From Ciona intestinalis (Eukaryota > Chordata > Ascidiacea > Phlebobranchia > Cionidae): 64,000 nt of DNA. The DNA lies in NCBI RefSeq assembly GCF_000224145.3, contig NC_020167.2, forward strand, positions 1,354,690 to 1,418,689, given 5' to 3'. Numbering within the stretch: the first letter of the stretch is position 1; every line of letters starts with the position of its first letter. The notes beneath the pieces are model-generated. The model was not told the DNA's origin. It worked only from the letters and a program-made list of their open reading frames with translations, and did not search any database. Below, in pieces: positions 1-11,181 of this stretch. The position numbers and the translations under genes were made by a program.

Positions 1-55
1 GTAAACGCGTGCTCGGGATCGTAATTTATAGAAAGCTTTTAGTCTGTGAAGTATG

Positions 56-410
56 GGGGTATCTAATAAAACTACGGGTTCCAAGCGGTTGCAAATATTT
101 TGATTACTTTGACCAGAAATGCTACGCGGCCATGTCTAATAGATGTTAGATGACCATTCGAGTTTAACAAACCAACTTTTGGTCCGATACCTTGAATGGT
201 TTTTAAGTTATGGTTAAAAAACATTAATGAGGCTGCAGATATTTCGGTTATTTCTATAACTCAAAAACCATTTGACGTATCGGACCTTAAGTTGGTTGGT
301 TAAACTTGTATGGTCATTTGACATCTATTGGACTTGGCCGCGTAGCGTTTCTGGTCGAAATAAACAAAATATCTGCAACCGCTTGCAACCCGTAGTTTTA
401 TTAGGGACCC
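56..410. repeat. foldback (long inverted repeat) element
   Basis: Two arms of about 145-150 bases face each other, roughly 63-208 and 255-404. Both outer ends read CTAATAAAACTACGGGTT when taken inward. The arms pair along their length with scattered mismatches and leave a loop of about 45 bases. It looks like a foldback MITE. No coding sequence is seen in it. The rest of 1-694 shows no exon that I can support, so the first exon or exons of the downstream transporter lie left of the window or are not recognisable. Confidence 0.75.
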
Positions 411-694
411 AAATGCACATATAATTTTGTTTACAAACTTTTGGTTCTGCACGCCATAAGTTGTCCCACAGAAGCCAATTGGTTAAATAATGAACCAGGT
501 ATTAAAACCAAGTAGGATTTGCTAATGTGACTTGAAAATGACATGCTTTGCACACAAATTTTTATTATTAGCACCCCCTCGAAAACATATCATCTTGCTC
601 CTATTATATTTTCAGTTACTGTCATATTCTGCAGACTGGCCTGGTGGTGTAAAAGTAACTAAACTACTTTGTATTTTTTCACGTAGCTAGACAG

Positions 695-3600
695 GAGAAT
701 TTAACTGGGATGCCCACAAAAGATCTTTGGTATTGGGAGCCTTTTTCTATGGATATATTCTCACTCAGCTACCAGGAGGCTATCTTGCAGGCAGGTGAGT
801 TTGTCAAGTATAATACAGACTGTAAGTGTGTGTGAAGGTTGACTGTGTTTTAAGCACAGATTTAATGATAAAATTCATTTAAATTTTACTAAAGATTGAA
901 TATTAAAGAGCCACTATAACAGCTGGAAGTACTGTGCGTGCTTGCTGTTTTTTCTTTGACCAATCAGATGAACTTAAAGTTTACCATTCTTCCTGCTTTG
1001 GTATTCATGCGCATGTTTCGCATGCTATAAAGCTCTCCTATTTCCTGTGTTTGGAGGACAGTCATGTATTGGAGAGCTTGTGCTGTCCCCACCCCAAGCA
1101 CGAGCGCATGCACAGTATTGCCAGGCTGCCAGCTGTTATGGTGGCTCTTCAATATTTTGTCCTAATGCATAAAATTGAATTAAAAAAAATGTAAAATCTA
1201 TATATATTATATATCATTAGTTCTGTGTTGAAGTCGCAGTGAATAGCTACATTAATAAGTTTATATTTGTAGGTTTGGTGGGAAGTGGTTGTTTGGTCTT
1301 GGTATTTTGTGCACATCTGTCCTAACACTGCTTACTCCTGTTGCTACTCGAACCAGTTTTGTTCTTCTTATTATTCTGCGTATTTTCGAGGGAATTGGGG
1401 AGGTAGGAACCAGTTTAAAGTGTTCACCATGTTTCTTTGTAGTCATATGTTTTTAATGTTTTTAGGGTGTAACCTTTCCAGCCATGCATTCAATGTGGGG
1501 GATATGGGCTCCACCAAGCGAGCGTAGCAGGTTAGTCTCCATCACATATGCTGGTTGTCATCTGGGAACTGTGATTGCACAACCTATATCAGGGATTCTG
1601 TGTGCATCAACATTTTTGGGCGGTTGGCCATCTGTTTTCTATGTGTTTGGTAAGATTACACTATTTGTTGTTTATTGCTATAAAGGCATTTCTGTATATT
1701 TAATATGTGAAAATGGTAAATAAGCTGACAAAATGGGTGGTTGGAAAGTTAGTAAGTTAAATATTACATGCACATTTTGAATGTAACTGAACCATGTGTA
1801 TATATTATATGTGCGAATACACTCAAACGAAAATAATATAAACATTTAACCTAGCTAACATAAGACATATGGTATGGTTTCCTCTGTAGTATCTGCTAAA
1901 GATTAGTCATTAGCCAATACATATATATCTAAAGTAAGGCGTATTTGTTGACATCCAGGTACACTGGGTATTTTATGGTGCATTGTATGGTTCATATTTG
2001 CACACAGCAAACCTGCCGACCATCCAAGGATAACAACTTCGGAACTTAATTACATTCAATCCAACCTTGAACCGGTAACTAGTTCCAGTAGTTCGTAAAC
2101 ATTTTTGTACTGTATTTAGTATATATCCTTTTAGTAAGCCATAACTTAAGGCCATACTATAGGTCCAATCCAACTGTATTTATGGATAAGATTTCATTTC
2201 TTCAGAAAGATGACTCAGTGTCAGTTCCATGGTGGGAAATAGCAACCAGCAAAAGAGTATGGGCCATCAGTATAGCTCACTTCTGCAACAACTGGGGCTT
2301 TTACACGTTACTTACTTGTCTTCCCACGTACTTGAAAGATGTTTTAAAGTTTGACATACAACAGGTGCCAAACCTTGCTTTTTTGTTTTTTTATTAGCAA
2401 AAACTAATTAAGCATAGTATAACCATTTCTTTAAATATTTTTTTAAACCAGCTAACTTGTACTAAGGATTGAGGAATAATATGTAAAGTGTATTCAATTC
2501 AAAAAATCTTTTTGATGGAAATGTGAAACCATATTAACAATATTGACACTAACATTTTGTTTAGGATGGATTCATATCAGCGTTGCCTTATCTTGTGATG
2601 TGGATCAGTATAAACTTTAACGGACTATTGGCAGATTATCTGCGTGAAAAAGAAATCCTTAACACAACACAAACAAGGAAAATATTCAATGCAGTTGGTA
2701 AGTTTAATATATGAACGATGAAACGATCACTTGCCGCATTTGTAACGTTTAAATGCACTACCACAGTCGAATGTGTGTTAACCTTGTTCTCTACATTTAT
2801 TAGAACTGTAATAACTAATATCTAATAAATGATAAATTACATGTAAAATTATCCACTACATATCCATTACAAATAATCCCATTACAGAATGATCCATAAC
2901 ATTACTTTACCATCAAAACAACTTCCAGTTTAAAATGAAGATTAATTGTAAACAAGTAGTACTTGGGGCATCTCATTAATTATTAATCCCAATCACCATA
3001 AACGGATTTCCATTGATTTACTAACACACACAAATTATATTTATTCTTTTTCCAATACTACATTTACAGTGCTGCATTATCTAGGTTGCATGACAGGTTT
3101 TATTTTTAACAGCATTCATCTAATTTTTTCATTATTACCTAAATGATATTATTAACAGATTTAATTTACGACCATTTCATGTTTTCGAATAGGTTTCATT
3201 ATATCATAGCTTCCATAACCTTTTCGCTCATTTGTCATTTGTGTTTTAGCTTTCATTGGGCCTGGTATCTTTCTGGTTGCATCTGGGTTTGTGGGTTGCA
3301 ACAAAGTAGCAGCGGTTAGTTTGATCTGCCTTGCCACTGCATTCAACGGCGCTGGTTTCCCTGGTTTTAATACCAACCATGTAGATATTGGGCCACGGTA
3401 AGCAAACACATAAAACTCAATACAAATATTGTGTGCTAATACTGCAGGAGATATGACATTAAATATTTGTGCGCTTATAGTGTTGTTAATATTGTATGTG
3501 AAAATTCAAAAATACTTTATATATATTTTATAATTAAACTGAATTATGCTATTTTATTTACTGATCTTATAATAAAATGAATTATTTATTGTTTTAAAAT

Positions 3601-4351
3601 GTATATACAGTACATTAGATGGTTTTGAGGCTAATGTCAGCACATTATTTTCTAGATATGCAGGTATACTGATGGGTATAACCAATACATGGGCTACAAT
3701 CCCAGGTTTTGCTGCACCAGCTGTGGTTGGCCTTCTTACTGAAAACAATGTAAGTTAATTTAACAAAAACATGATATATATTAAAACCTAGAAATCAAAC
3801 TTACATTTGAAAGCATTTAAACTAGGTGTAGTAATTTTTAATCATTAAACTATGTGAAAGAGAATCATGTTACCATGATATGGAAAAGTCGGCAACCTAC
3901 CTGAATGTATGTATGAATATAACTTACTTTATTCTTGTGTAGCCGGAAAACGACAGTTGTTGCAATACGGGTGTTAAAACACCTGACCACTGGGTTCGAG
4001 CAATTGCTGTTAAGTGTCTTGCCCAAGGACACATTCACCCACAATGGTAGCAGCAACAAGACTTGAATCCATTGTTTTGGTTACTGGCAGGTGCGCTAAC
4101 CACTTTGCCACGGCGCCGGACTTACCTATCCACTTGACATGTCTGTTAAACTCTTATTTAGTTTTGTTTCATATTATGTCATTTATCCTTAGCCCAGCAG
4201 AAGTCAATGGCGCATTGTGTTCTACATTGCCGCCGGTGTTTATCTGACTGGAACTATCCTCTACTCACTGATGGCAACTGGTGAAGAGCAGGAATGGAAC
4301 AGAGGCAAAAAGAAAGTTGAGCTGGATCAAAAGCAGCCTTTACTGCAGTGA
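695..4351 (+). CDS. SLC17A5-like: sialin-like SLC17 transporter, 5' partial
   Basis: Nine exons are read: 695-794, 1273-1402, 1466-1649, 1959-2074, 2206-2364, 2565-2697, 3250-3397, 3656-3749 and 4193-4351 (TGA). They give 406 residues plus a partial first codon. The protein is a major facilitator of the SLC17 family (organic anion/H+ symport, lysosomal or synaptic-vesicle membrane). Family-typical stretches are [51 protein letters not shown] and [17 protein letters not shown], and they follow human sialin (495 aa) closely from just before its second membrane segment. The first ~85 residues, with the first membrane helix and start codon, are not found in the window. Orthology to SLC17A5 rather than another SLC17 member is likely but not certain, because this family is expanded in invertebrates. 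Confidence 0.88.
3885..4119 (-). repeat. tRNA-derived SINE in intron
   Basis: Read on the minus strand from 4119, the head has a tRNA-like A box (TGGCAAAGTGGTTAGCG) and a B-box-like GGATTCAAGTC. It continues into a body shared with other copies here (CTACCATTGTGGGTG, CCTTGGGCAAGACACTTAAC). It lies in the last intron of the sialin-like gene. Related copies are near 22.64, 36.93, 38.35 and 40.18 kb. Confidence 0.75.
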
Positions 4352-5110
4352 TTTAATGTTTTTCTTAGTTTGAATAGTGCTATTTGATTGTTTTATTGCT
4401 TCCAAGTATTGATTTTGATCATGTGCAATACTTCTTTCTTCTTTTTTTAATTTAGAAGTCCCTCTGTTTTTGTAAGAATAGGCCAAGATTGTGTGATTAC
4501 CATATATTGCAGTTTGCCTTACTGGTATTGATTGATGGAGCCAAAATAGTTTAAAATTTAAGAATCTGTGCCCGATGTGATTTTCAAATGTGCCTTGTTT
4601 TATTGATATCTTTAAGATTCGAAAACTTTTTTCTATTTTGGTGTTTGTTTTAAAAATTTTGGGTGATTGTTTTGATTTTGTTCCAATTTAAAAAAGTTTT
4701 TCCAAAATGTTTTGTATGGCTAGGTGAGTACCTAAATACAGAATTTTTGAAACATTGTTTGTGAACAGTTTGCAACCCTGAGTCAGTTAATGTCCGCCAT
4801 ATTAGATAAAAAATAGCGGATTAGGATTAGGGTAATAAAAAACGCACAATAATAGCACGCGTGATACCTTTATCCCGGTAAGTAATCGGGAATCCCAAAA
4901 TTCAAATTTGTGCGGTTTGTTATATAAACAGAATGGTCCCACAAAAATACGCCCGGCGGGGCCTGATGGGAAAAATAGGGTCTTGCAGGTACTTTTTTTA
5001 TGTTCCGTCTCATCGGGCGCCGCCGGGCGTTTATATCTGATCCCATCAGAACGAAGCGCGTATGGAGAGACGCAGAGTAACGGTGATAGTAGACTCCACC
5101 AGGTTTTGAA
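4352..5110. other. intergenic: transporter 3' UTR and NUP37 upstream region
   Basis: The first ~400 bases are AT-rich and probably 3' UTR. From about 4940 the sequence becomes GC-rich, with a compact inverted repeat: CGCCCGGCGGGGCC near 4951 faces GGGCGCCGCCGGGCG near 5016. This lies directly upstream of the NUP37 start. No open reading frame here has family features. Confidence 0.5.
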
Positions 5111-8100
5111 ATGTACGACAATGTAATTCACACAGACGGGTTTGTTTCTGCCATCGAGTTTTGTCCATACGAGTCTGCGACCAAATTATTGGCGTATTCA
5201 AGTGCGGAATACCTCCACATTTGCTCTGTGACTTTCCAACATGAAGAACAGAGCAGCCAGCAGGAGAAACAACCCGTTCGTTCAGTTGTAACTCACCATG
5301 AACATCTAAAAAAATACAGCCAAGATGGTAAGTAAACTGGCTTGTAGTTTCATATGTATGTGCCTCAAAAAAAAAAATTATTCTTCCCGCTGGTGTCAAG
5401 TAAAAGTTTTGCTCTAATGTTTCTCAGGTCTCCATATTATCGACTGTAAGTTTGTTTGTTTTTTTTAATTCAGACATTTGTATCTAAAACGGACGCTATA
5501 CGATTCCCATTTTGAGTGTTTTCATTTGTACGAGTACAAAGAGATTGGCCAGTTTGCAGAGTATGGCAGTTACTGAAGAGATCTCGCGTGTGCAAGACCG
5601 GTTATTTTTCGCGTGCGAGCGTGCTATCATTAAAAATCTGCGTGCAAAGCATGTACATTTTCAAGCCATGATATTATTAACACACGTTAGGAAATCTTAC
5701 TTAATTTAATACATAATTTTTCTTTGTTTAATTAATTGGCGTGAGTGAGACAAATTGTGGCATGCATCACCAAAAGTCTGTAAAAAAATCGCGCATGCAC
5801 CTGCCATACCCTGCAGTCTGGGAGATTGGTGGTGCCGCCTATTATGTTTAGATTAGCTGACCCTTTATCTCTGCACTACAATGTGGAGATAAGGTAGTAC
5901 AATTGCTTTACTATTTTACTGAATTTTTTTTCGCAAGGTAAATGCTTTTAATCTTGTTGTTCAGAATTTAAACTTACAGTAAAACCACTGTGCGCAGGTA
6001 TCACTAGCATCTCATGGTCACCGTCAAGCTCAATGAAATACCTTCCAAGATGCGGCAAACTGGCTCTTGGATTACTTAACTCTAAAGTTATCATTCTAAC
6101 CACCGACTTTAAAGAAGAAACAACCCACACAGTAAGTAAGTGTGATGTAGTGTTATTATTTTCAGGTACGATACTTTTAGGAAGTAAATAAGTATTCTAG
6201 TTTTAATTTGCCTTGGGACTTTATTTGTTCATTTGTGTTGCAGGTTTCCACAGTTTAGCATTATTAATAGTAATGTGTTTTATAAAGTATAATTCAATTA
6301 ACCTGTTTTGAAATCAAAATGTTTGCAGACGCTTGAAGGTCACAAGAGCGGTGTTAATTCTGTTGCTTTTGAGCCATTGGAGGGCAATAAACTTGCTTCT
6401 GTAAGCGATGACAACACATGTAGGATTTGGGATTCCGTAAATGAGAGCATTCTCCATGTATTGTGTTTGCAACACGCTGGAATAAATGTTTGCTGGAACA
6501 GACTTGAACCTGGTAAATATTTTTATGATTATAAGTCTTTTTTTTATCACCAACTAATATTTTATTTTCAAGACCAATTTAAGATATATTTAATATATAT
6601 TTATTTTTACAACCAACCAATAGAATTTTTTCGCGCTAATCCACAGCGCATACTTCTAACGACCGTTACATCATGAAACGTGATAACTACTAGTTATGTC
6701 TTGTTGTAAACTATTTGTCCTGTCTGTATGCTCTGGACTAATCTCGTTCATTTGTTGCCCCAGGTTTTGAGTCGCTTGTTTTTGAAAGCATTCTTTTCTT
6801 TTCTGTTGTCTGTAGTTTGCGTTGTGTATATAGTAGGGTGGGGAAAACGGGACACCTTTTACCTCTATTTTCTCGGCCCGTTTAGTAGTAAACAAAGATC
6901 ATTCAAGAAAATATAAAACTATATGCCCATGACTCCCATTGACCGTTAGTAATTGTTTAAAACATGATCAGGATACTTAGATATTATGTGCTAAAGGTGT
7001 CCCATCTTCCCCCACCCTACTATATTAAATGTTATGTGTACATACAAATTCAGTCTGATAAAGCCTATATTATCCAAACTTGTAATAAAAATACAATATG
7101 TCTATTTCATTACAGATGTACTCATGGTAGCGGAACTTTCTGGTAGCATCCGGTTTTATAGTTTGGATGAAGAAAATGAAGCACCATTGCCACTTAAATG
7201 GCTGCATTGTGGAAGGGGTAACCTTACAGCCGCTGATTGGTGCCCCATTAACCCCATGAAAGTAGGGGCTGCTGTTGGTACTGAATGGGTGTTGTGGGAC
7301 TCTACTAAATCTAGGTCAGTTGAAATTTGTAACAGAACCACGTTCTGTCATAAATTAGTGTTCTTTGTTTAACTGATATGAACGCTTAAGTATTATTAAA
7401 ATACGACGTTCATGAGTGCTAAACCACGATGTATTCTGTACAAATTTCTGCCCAAAAGTATTCTTAAATTCCTGCCTAAAATATTCTGATACTATTTCTA
7501 TTTATTATGTGTCAGTCTTTCGGAGGATACACGGCAATGTCATGTTGGTGGAAGCATCATGTTCCGGTGGTCTCGACAGAATGAAGATGTTTTTCTCACT
7601 CAAGGAAGACCAAAACATTCACTTAAAATTCACCATCTGGGTCACAGGGAAGTAAGCATATTTCTTCCCATTCTTAGCTATGTGTTTTAACTTGTTTAAA
7701 AGTTGATTTGAGGTGTTACATAACACACCAACGTTCCATGTCCAGTGTAATGGTTTAACTGTGCCCTGCTTTTCCTATATAAAAAAATTTTAAATGTCAC
7801 TTGACACTTGTTTATTCTAGCACGACATGGCAGCGACAGTTATTATAACACGGCTGTTTTGTTTCATACACCGTATGCTCACTTTCGATTTTTTGCCTTT
7901 GTGTATATTGTATCAATTGATAAATACACTACTAGTACTAACTTACACATTTAAATTAATACCGATACTTTCACGATTTCTTTTTATTTCATATTTGAAC
8001 CCTTTATGTCCTCTATTTTTCAGTTACTACGCCATGAAACATTACAAGTAGGAAGTGGAGCAACATGGCACGCCATTCATCCTATATGTGCTGTAGCTGG

Positions 8101-8143
8101 ATCGCAACACATCCAATTTTATGATGTTTCCTCAGATCTTTGA
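5111..8143 (+). CDS. NUP37: nucleoporin Nup37 (WD40 protein)
   Basis: Six exons (5111-5327, 5998-6131, 6329-6512, 7116-7314, 7516-7651, 8024-8143) close in frame at 329 residues; human NUP37 has 326. NUP37 is a beta-propeller subunit of the Nup107-160 (Y) complex of the nuclear pore. Recognisable blocks are LEGHKSGVNSVAFEP, LASVSDDNTCRIWDS (a classic WD repeat), LMVAELSGSIRFYSL, KVGAAVGTEWVLWD and KIHHLGHRE, each matching the vertebrate protein at the same relative position. The start is the first ATG of the first exon, which gives a family-length N-terminus. PGLS begins only 179 bases after the stop. A MITE (6829-7024) sits in the third gap between exons. Confidence 0.95.
6829..7024. mobile_element. 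palindromic MITE (TATAGTAGGGTGGGG ends), copy 1
   Basis: Ends read TATAGTAGGGTGGGG and CCCCACCCTACTATA as terminal inverted repeats of about 30 bases. The ~195-bp interior with TTGTTTAAAACATGATCAGGATA is shared by all copies in the window. It lies in a NUP37 intron. It encodes nothing. The family resembles the short palindromic MITEs reported from Ciona. Confidence 0.85.
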
Positions 8144-8322
8144 TTACTTTAGTTGTCACACATGTTAGCGCTGTCATTTCTAACTAAGCGATTGTTTTGT
8201 TTTGTGCACCAATGCTGAAAATTGAAATGTTGATATTAATCATTTGTATGATTTTTTATCCACACTGCCAAAATGATATTTCTTTATAGGATAAGGTAGT
8301 AGTAGGTAAATTCAACTTAAAC
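8144..8322 (+). promoter_or_regulatory. short NUP37-PGLS spacer with possible trans-splice acceptor
   Basis: Only 179 bases separate the NUP37 stop from the PGLS ATG. A splice-acceptor-like TTTCTTTATAG precedes the PGLS start by about 35 bases. This would fit a downstream cistron of an ascidian operon. It could equally be an ordinary short intergenic region, and no leader can be read from genomic sequence. Confidence 0.3.
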
Positions 8323-10325
8323 ATGTCTACTGCCTGTACCACTGAGAAACATGTTTTTCCTACTATAAAGGAGGTGGCAAATTTTTCTTCAGAGCTAATC
8401 ACCAAAACTGCAACTGAAGCAATTTCTCAGAGAGGAGTCTTCACCTTGGGTGAGGTTTTTAACTTTAATTTATTCTGAATTCGGTATTATATTCTTTAAA
8501 CGTTTCTGTGAGATGCATACAATTTGTTACAAATCAGCACTTGATATATCAGAAATAGTGCTTTTCTGGTTCTTTTTATTAATACTTTTATAAAAAATAG
8601 TGCTTTTCTGGTTCTTTTATTAATACTATTATTAATACTAGAATACGACAGTATGTATAACATAGGGTATTTTTTTAAACACACATTTTCCAGGGGTATC
8701 AGGGGGAAGCATAATCGGTATTCTCGCCGACAAGTTGCTTGACAATCCACTTGTTGAATGGGGAAAGTGGAAAGTTTTCTTTTGTGATGAAAGGTTGACT
8801 GAGTTTTCAAACAGTGATAGCACATATGGCCAATTTAGGGTATCTTTTGAAATGATTTACATTAAATTTGATTTAGTTTGATTTCTATTTTTACCAATTA
8901 AGATATGTCCAATCTTGGCAGCTTTGTAGGGTATAGGTTTTAGAAAAAATATTTTAGCAGCTAATATTATAAAAAAAGAATGGTTTATCAACCAATTATT
9001 TTGCTGAGACTTCATTATTGTTTAGTCTTTCCTTTATTAATGCAATAAACCTTTGTTCAAATATATATTGTTAGATTTGTTACTTTGCAAAACCAGCTCC
9101 AAAACTATCTAATGCCTGGCAGCAATATTAGCATTATAGAAACGATTGTTGAAAAATATCTGTTATGTCTATTTTTTGCCTAAGTTTACACTAATTTTAG
9201 GAAAAATTAATTGACAAGGCCAATTGTCACGACTCCTGGTTTCCAATCGACCCCAATCTTCCGGTGGCCGAATGTGCAGTGGATTATGAAAGTAAACTAC
9301 GTTCAGTATTCTCTGGTGAATTACCTAAGTTTGACTTGCTTCTGTTAGGAATGGGACCAGATGGTCACACCTGTTCATTGTTTCCAGGACATAAGTTGCT
9401 GAATGTGAGTTTCCATTTGTGTTTTAAGATTGCAACTGATCATAAATTTGATCAGGGCTGTAAACGGAATGTAACATTCTAATTAACACTCTGAAATGTG
9501 TAATGGATACAAATATAAAAGTCATCATAAATAGACCTCAAGAAGGAGTATTATGATAAAAAATTACGGCTAATCGGGCTGCAAGTGGTAAACGCAAAAG
9601 ACAAACCAAATTAATCTAATTGAGTTGCACAATATATGAAATAAGATTTAAAGGTTGCTTTTCCATGTCAGTCAAGTTTTAAAGTTTGCTGTGCCTAGCT
9701 GGTAAATTTTATATACAAAAGTACATGGAAAATGTTTTATTACAAAGTTCCAAGTATTTTTTTTTATTCCAGGAAACAAAAAGTTGGATTGCTCCAATCG
9801 ATGATTCGCCCAAACCTCCGCCATGTCGAGTTACTATGACTTTTCCAGTACTAAACAACGCTTGCAATGTTGCTTTCATTTCAACAGGAGGAAGCAAGGC
9901 GGATACAATTAAAGTGAGACAATTTCTGTTGATTCTCTATGTATGTGTTTTAAAATGTATTTAAGTCTAAGTCTTAAACAATTTTAGTCTCTACCAAAAC
10001 GCTAGAACAAGAATTGCAGTTTAAACTGTTGCTTTTTATAAAAAATACTTTTTTATCTTTTTGTGAGACTACTTTTAATAGTTTTAATATCACATCAAAT
10101 CCAGTCAGATACATGTAAACATTGGTGAAAACTTATTTGCCGTCTGCATTACCCTATACACCCCATGGCTAATTTAGGTTATATATTTAATATTCTATAT
10201 GTCTTATCTAGAAAATTTTTGCTTCTCATTCCGATGGAAAACCTCTTCTTCCTGCTGCTCGTGTGCAACCAAAGAATGGTGTTTTGCATTGGATCATGGA
10301 CCAATCTGCAGCCAGCAAATTGTAG
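8323..10325 (+). CDS. PGLS: 6-phosphogluconolactonase
   Basis: Five exons (8323-8449, 8694-8839, 9201-9404, 9773-9913, 10212-10325) give 243 residues; human PGLS has 258. The enzyme hydrolyses 6-phosphogluconolactone in the oxidative pentose phosphate pathway in the cytosol. Conserved stretches include [40 protein letters not shown] (with the catalytic-region His) and [17 protein letters not shown]. The last exon encodes [17 protein letters not shown] and ends SAASKL. A near-identical second copy of this last exon, with 90 bases of the intron before it, is found at 14272-14473 as part of a tandem duplication. Confidence 0.96.
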
Positions 10326-11181
10326 ATGGCAGTCTTTTTAAAAAGGAGTGCTAATTTTACTTTCTATCACTATCTGTATATATATGCTTTACAAATTGTC
10401 TGTGCAATTTTTATGCCATGTATAAATGACGTTTGTATTGGTTACTATAAAGTAGTTTAATTTGAATCATAGTTGACGTTTTAATGTGTGTTGTATGGCA
10501 TTTAATTAAATAAATATTATTCGTCTTCATATGAATGTGTATTTAAATTAAGCTGTGGTCTCGATGCTTCGAAATATTTGTAATGTATTTTCCAGTAAGT
10601 AGTTCACCATTAACTGTATCCATGCAAAATACAAACAAATAAAACTACATTGTTTATTTGCTTCGTGCGTTATATTAAATACTGATATGGGAAATATAGT
10701 TTCTGGGTTAGACGCCCAATACGTCTACCAGTGTGGGCGTAGTGGCAACAATGGCGTGGGACATTGAACCAACAATATGGTTAAATGTAGGTAATGGTTG
10801 TTTTGCTGATTTGTGAATGCAGAATAACACCTGTTTGCATCTTGCGCGGTAAACACGGGGATTTCCCTGTATTTTGGGAAACTCCCATCTGTTAATTTAC
10901 ATACATATACTAGGACCGCTAGGTGGTAGGAAGTATGTTAACTTCCTCTTATCGTTATTTCACTCACTCAGCGAAATATAAAGCAGAAGTTCTAGGCAAA
11001 TTGGCAGTTCTAGTTTCTTCAGGTTAAATGTAACTGCATTTCCATATACTATAGTTTAAAAAGATTATTTTGTTTAACATTTAAGTATATAGTAATGTGG
11101 ATAACTTTATTACATATAAGTGTGTTTAGACTATAAAAAACCTATAATTTTTATTGAAATTAATTTATTATTAGCATAACC
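10326..11181. promoter_or_regulatory. PGLS 3' UTR and promoter region of SH2 copy A
   Basis: An AATAAAACTAC polyadenylation-like signal lies near 10640. A TATA-like AAATATAAAG lies near 10974, about 205 bases before the SH2 copy A ATG. This block recurs almost unchanged in the second unit, where the TATA-like motif is near 15256. No separate gene is seen. Confidence 0.4.

Noticed and set aside
4802-5131. 109-codon minus-strand open frame upstream of NUP37
   Set aside because: It crosses the GC-rich hairpin and the NUP37 start and has no family features.
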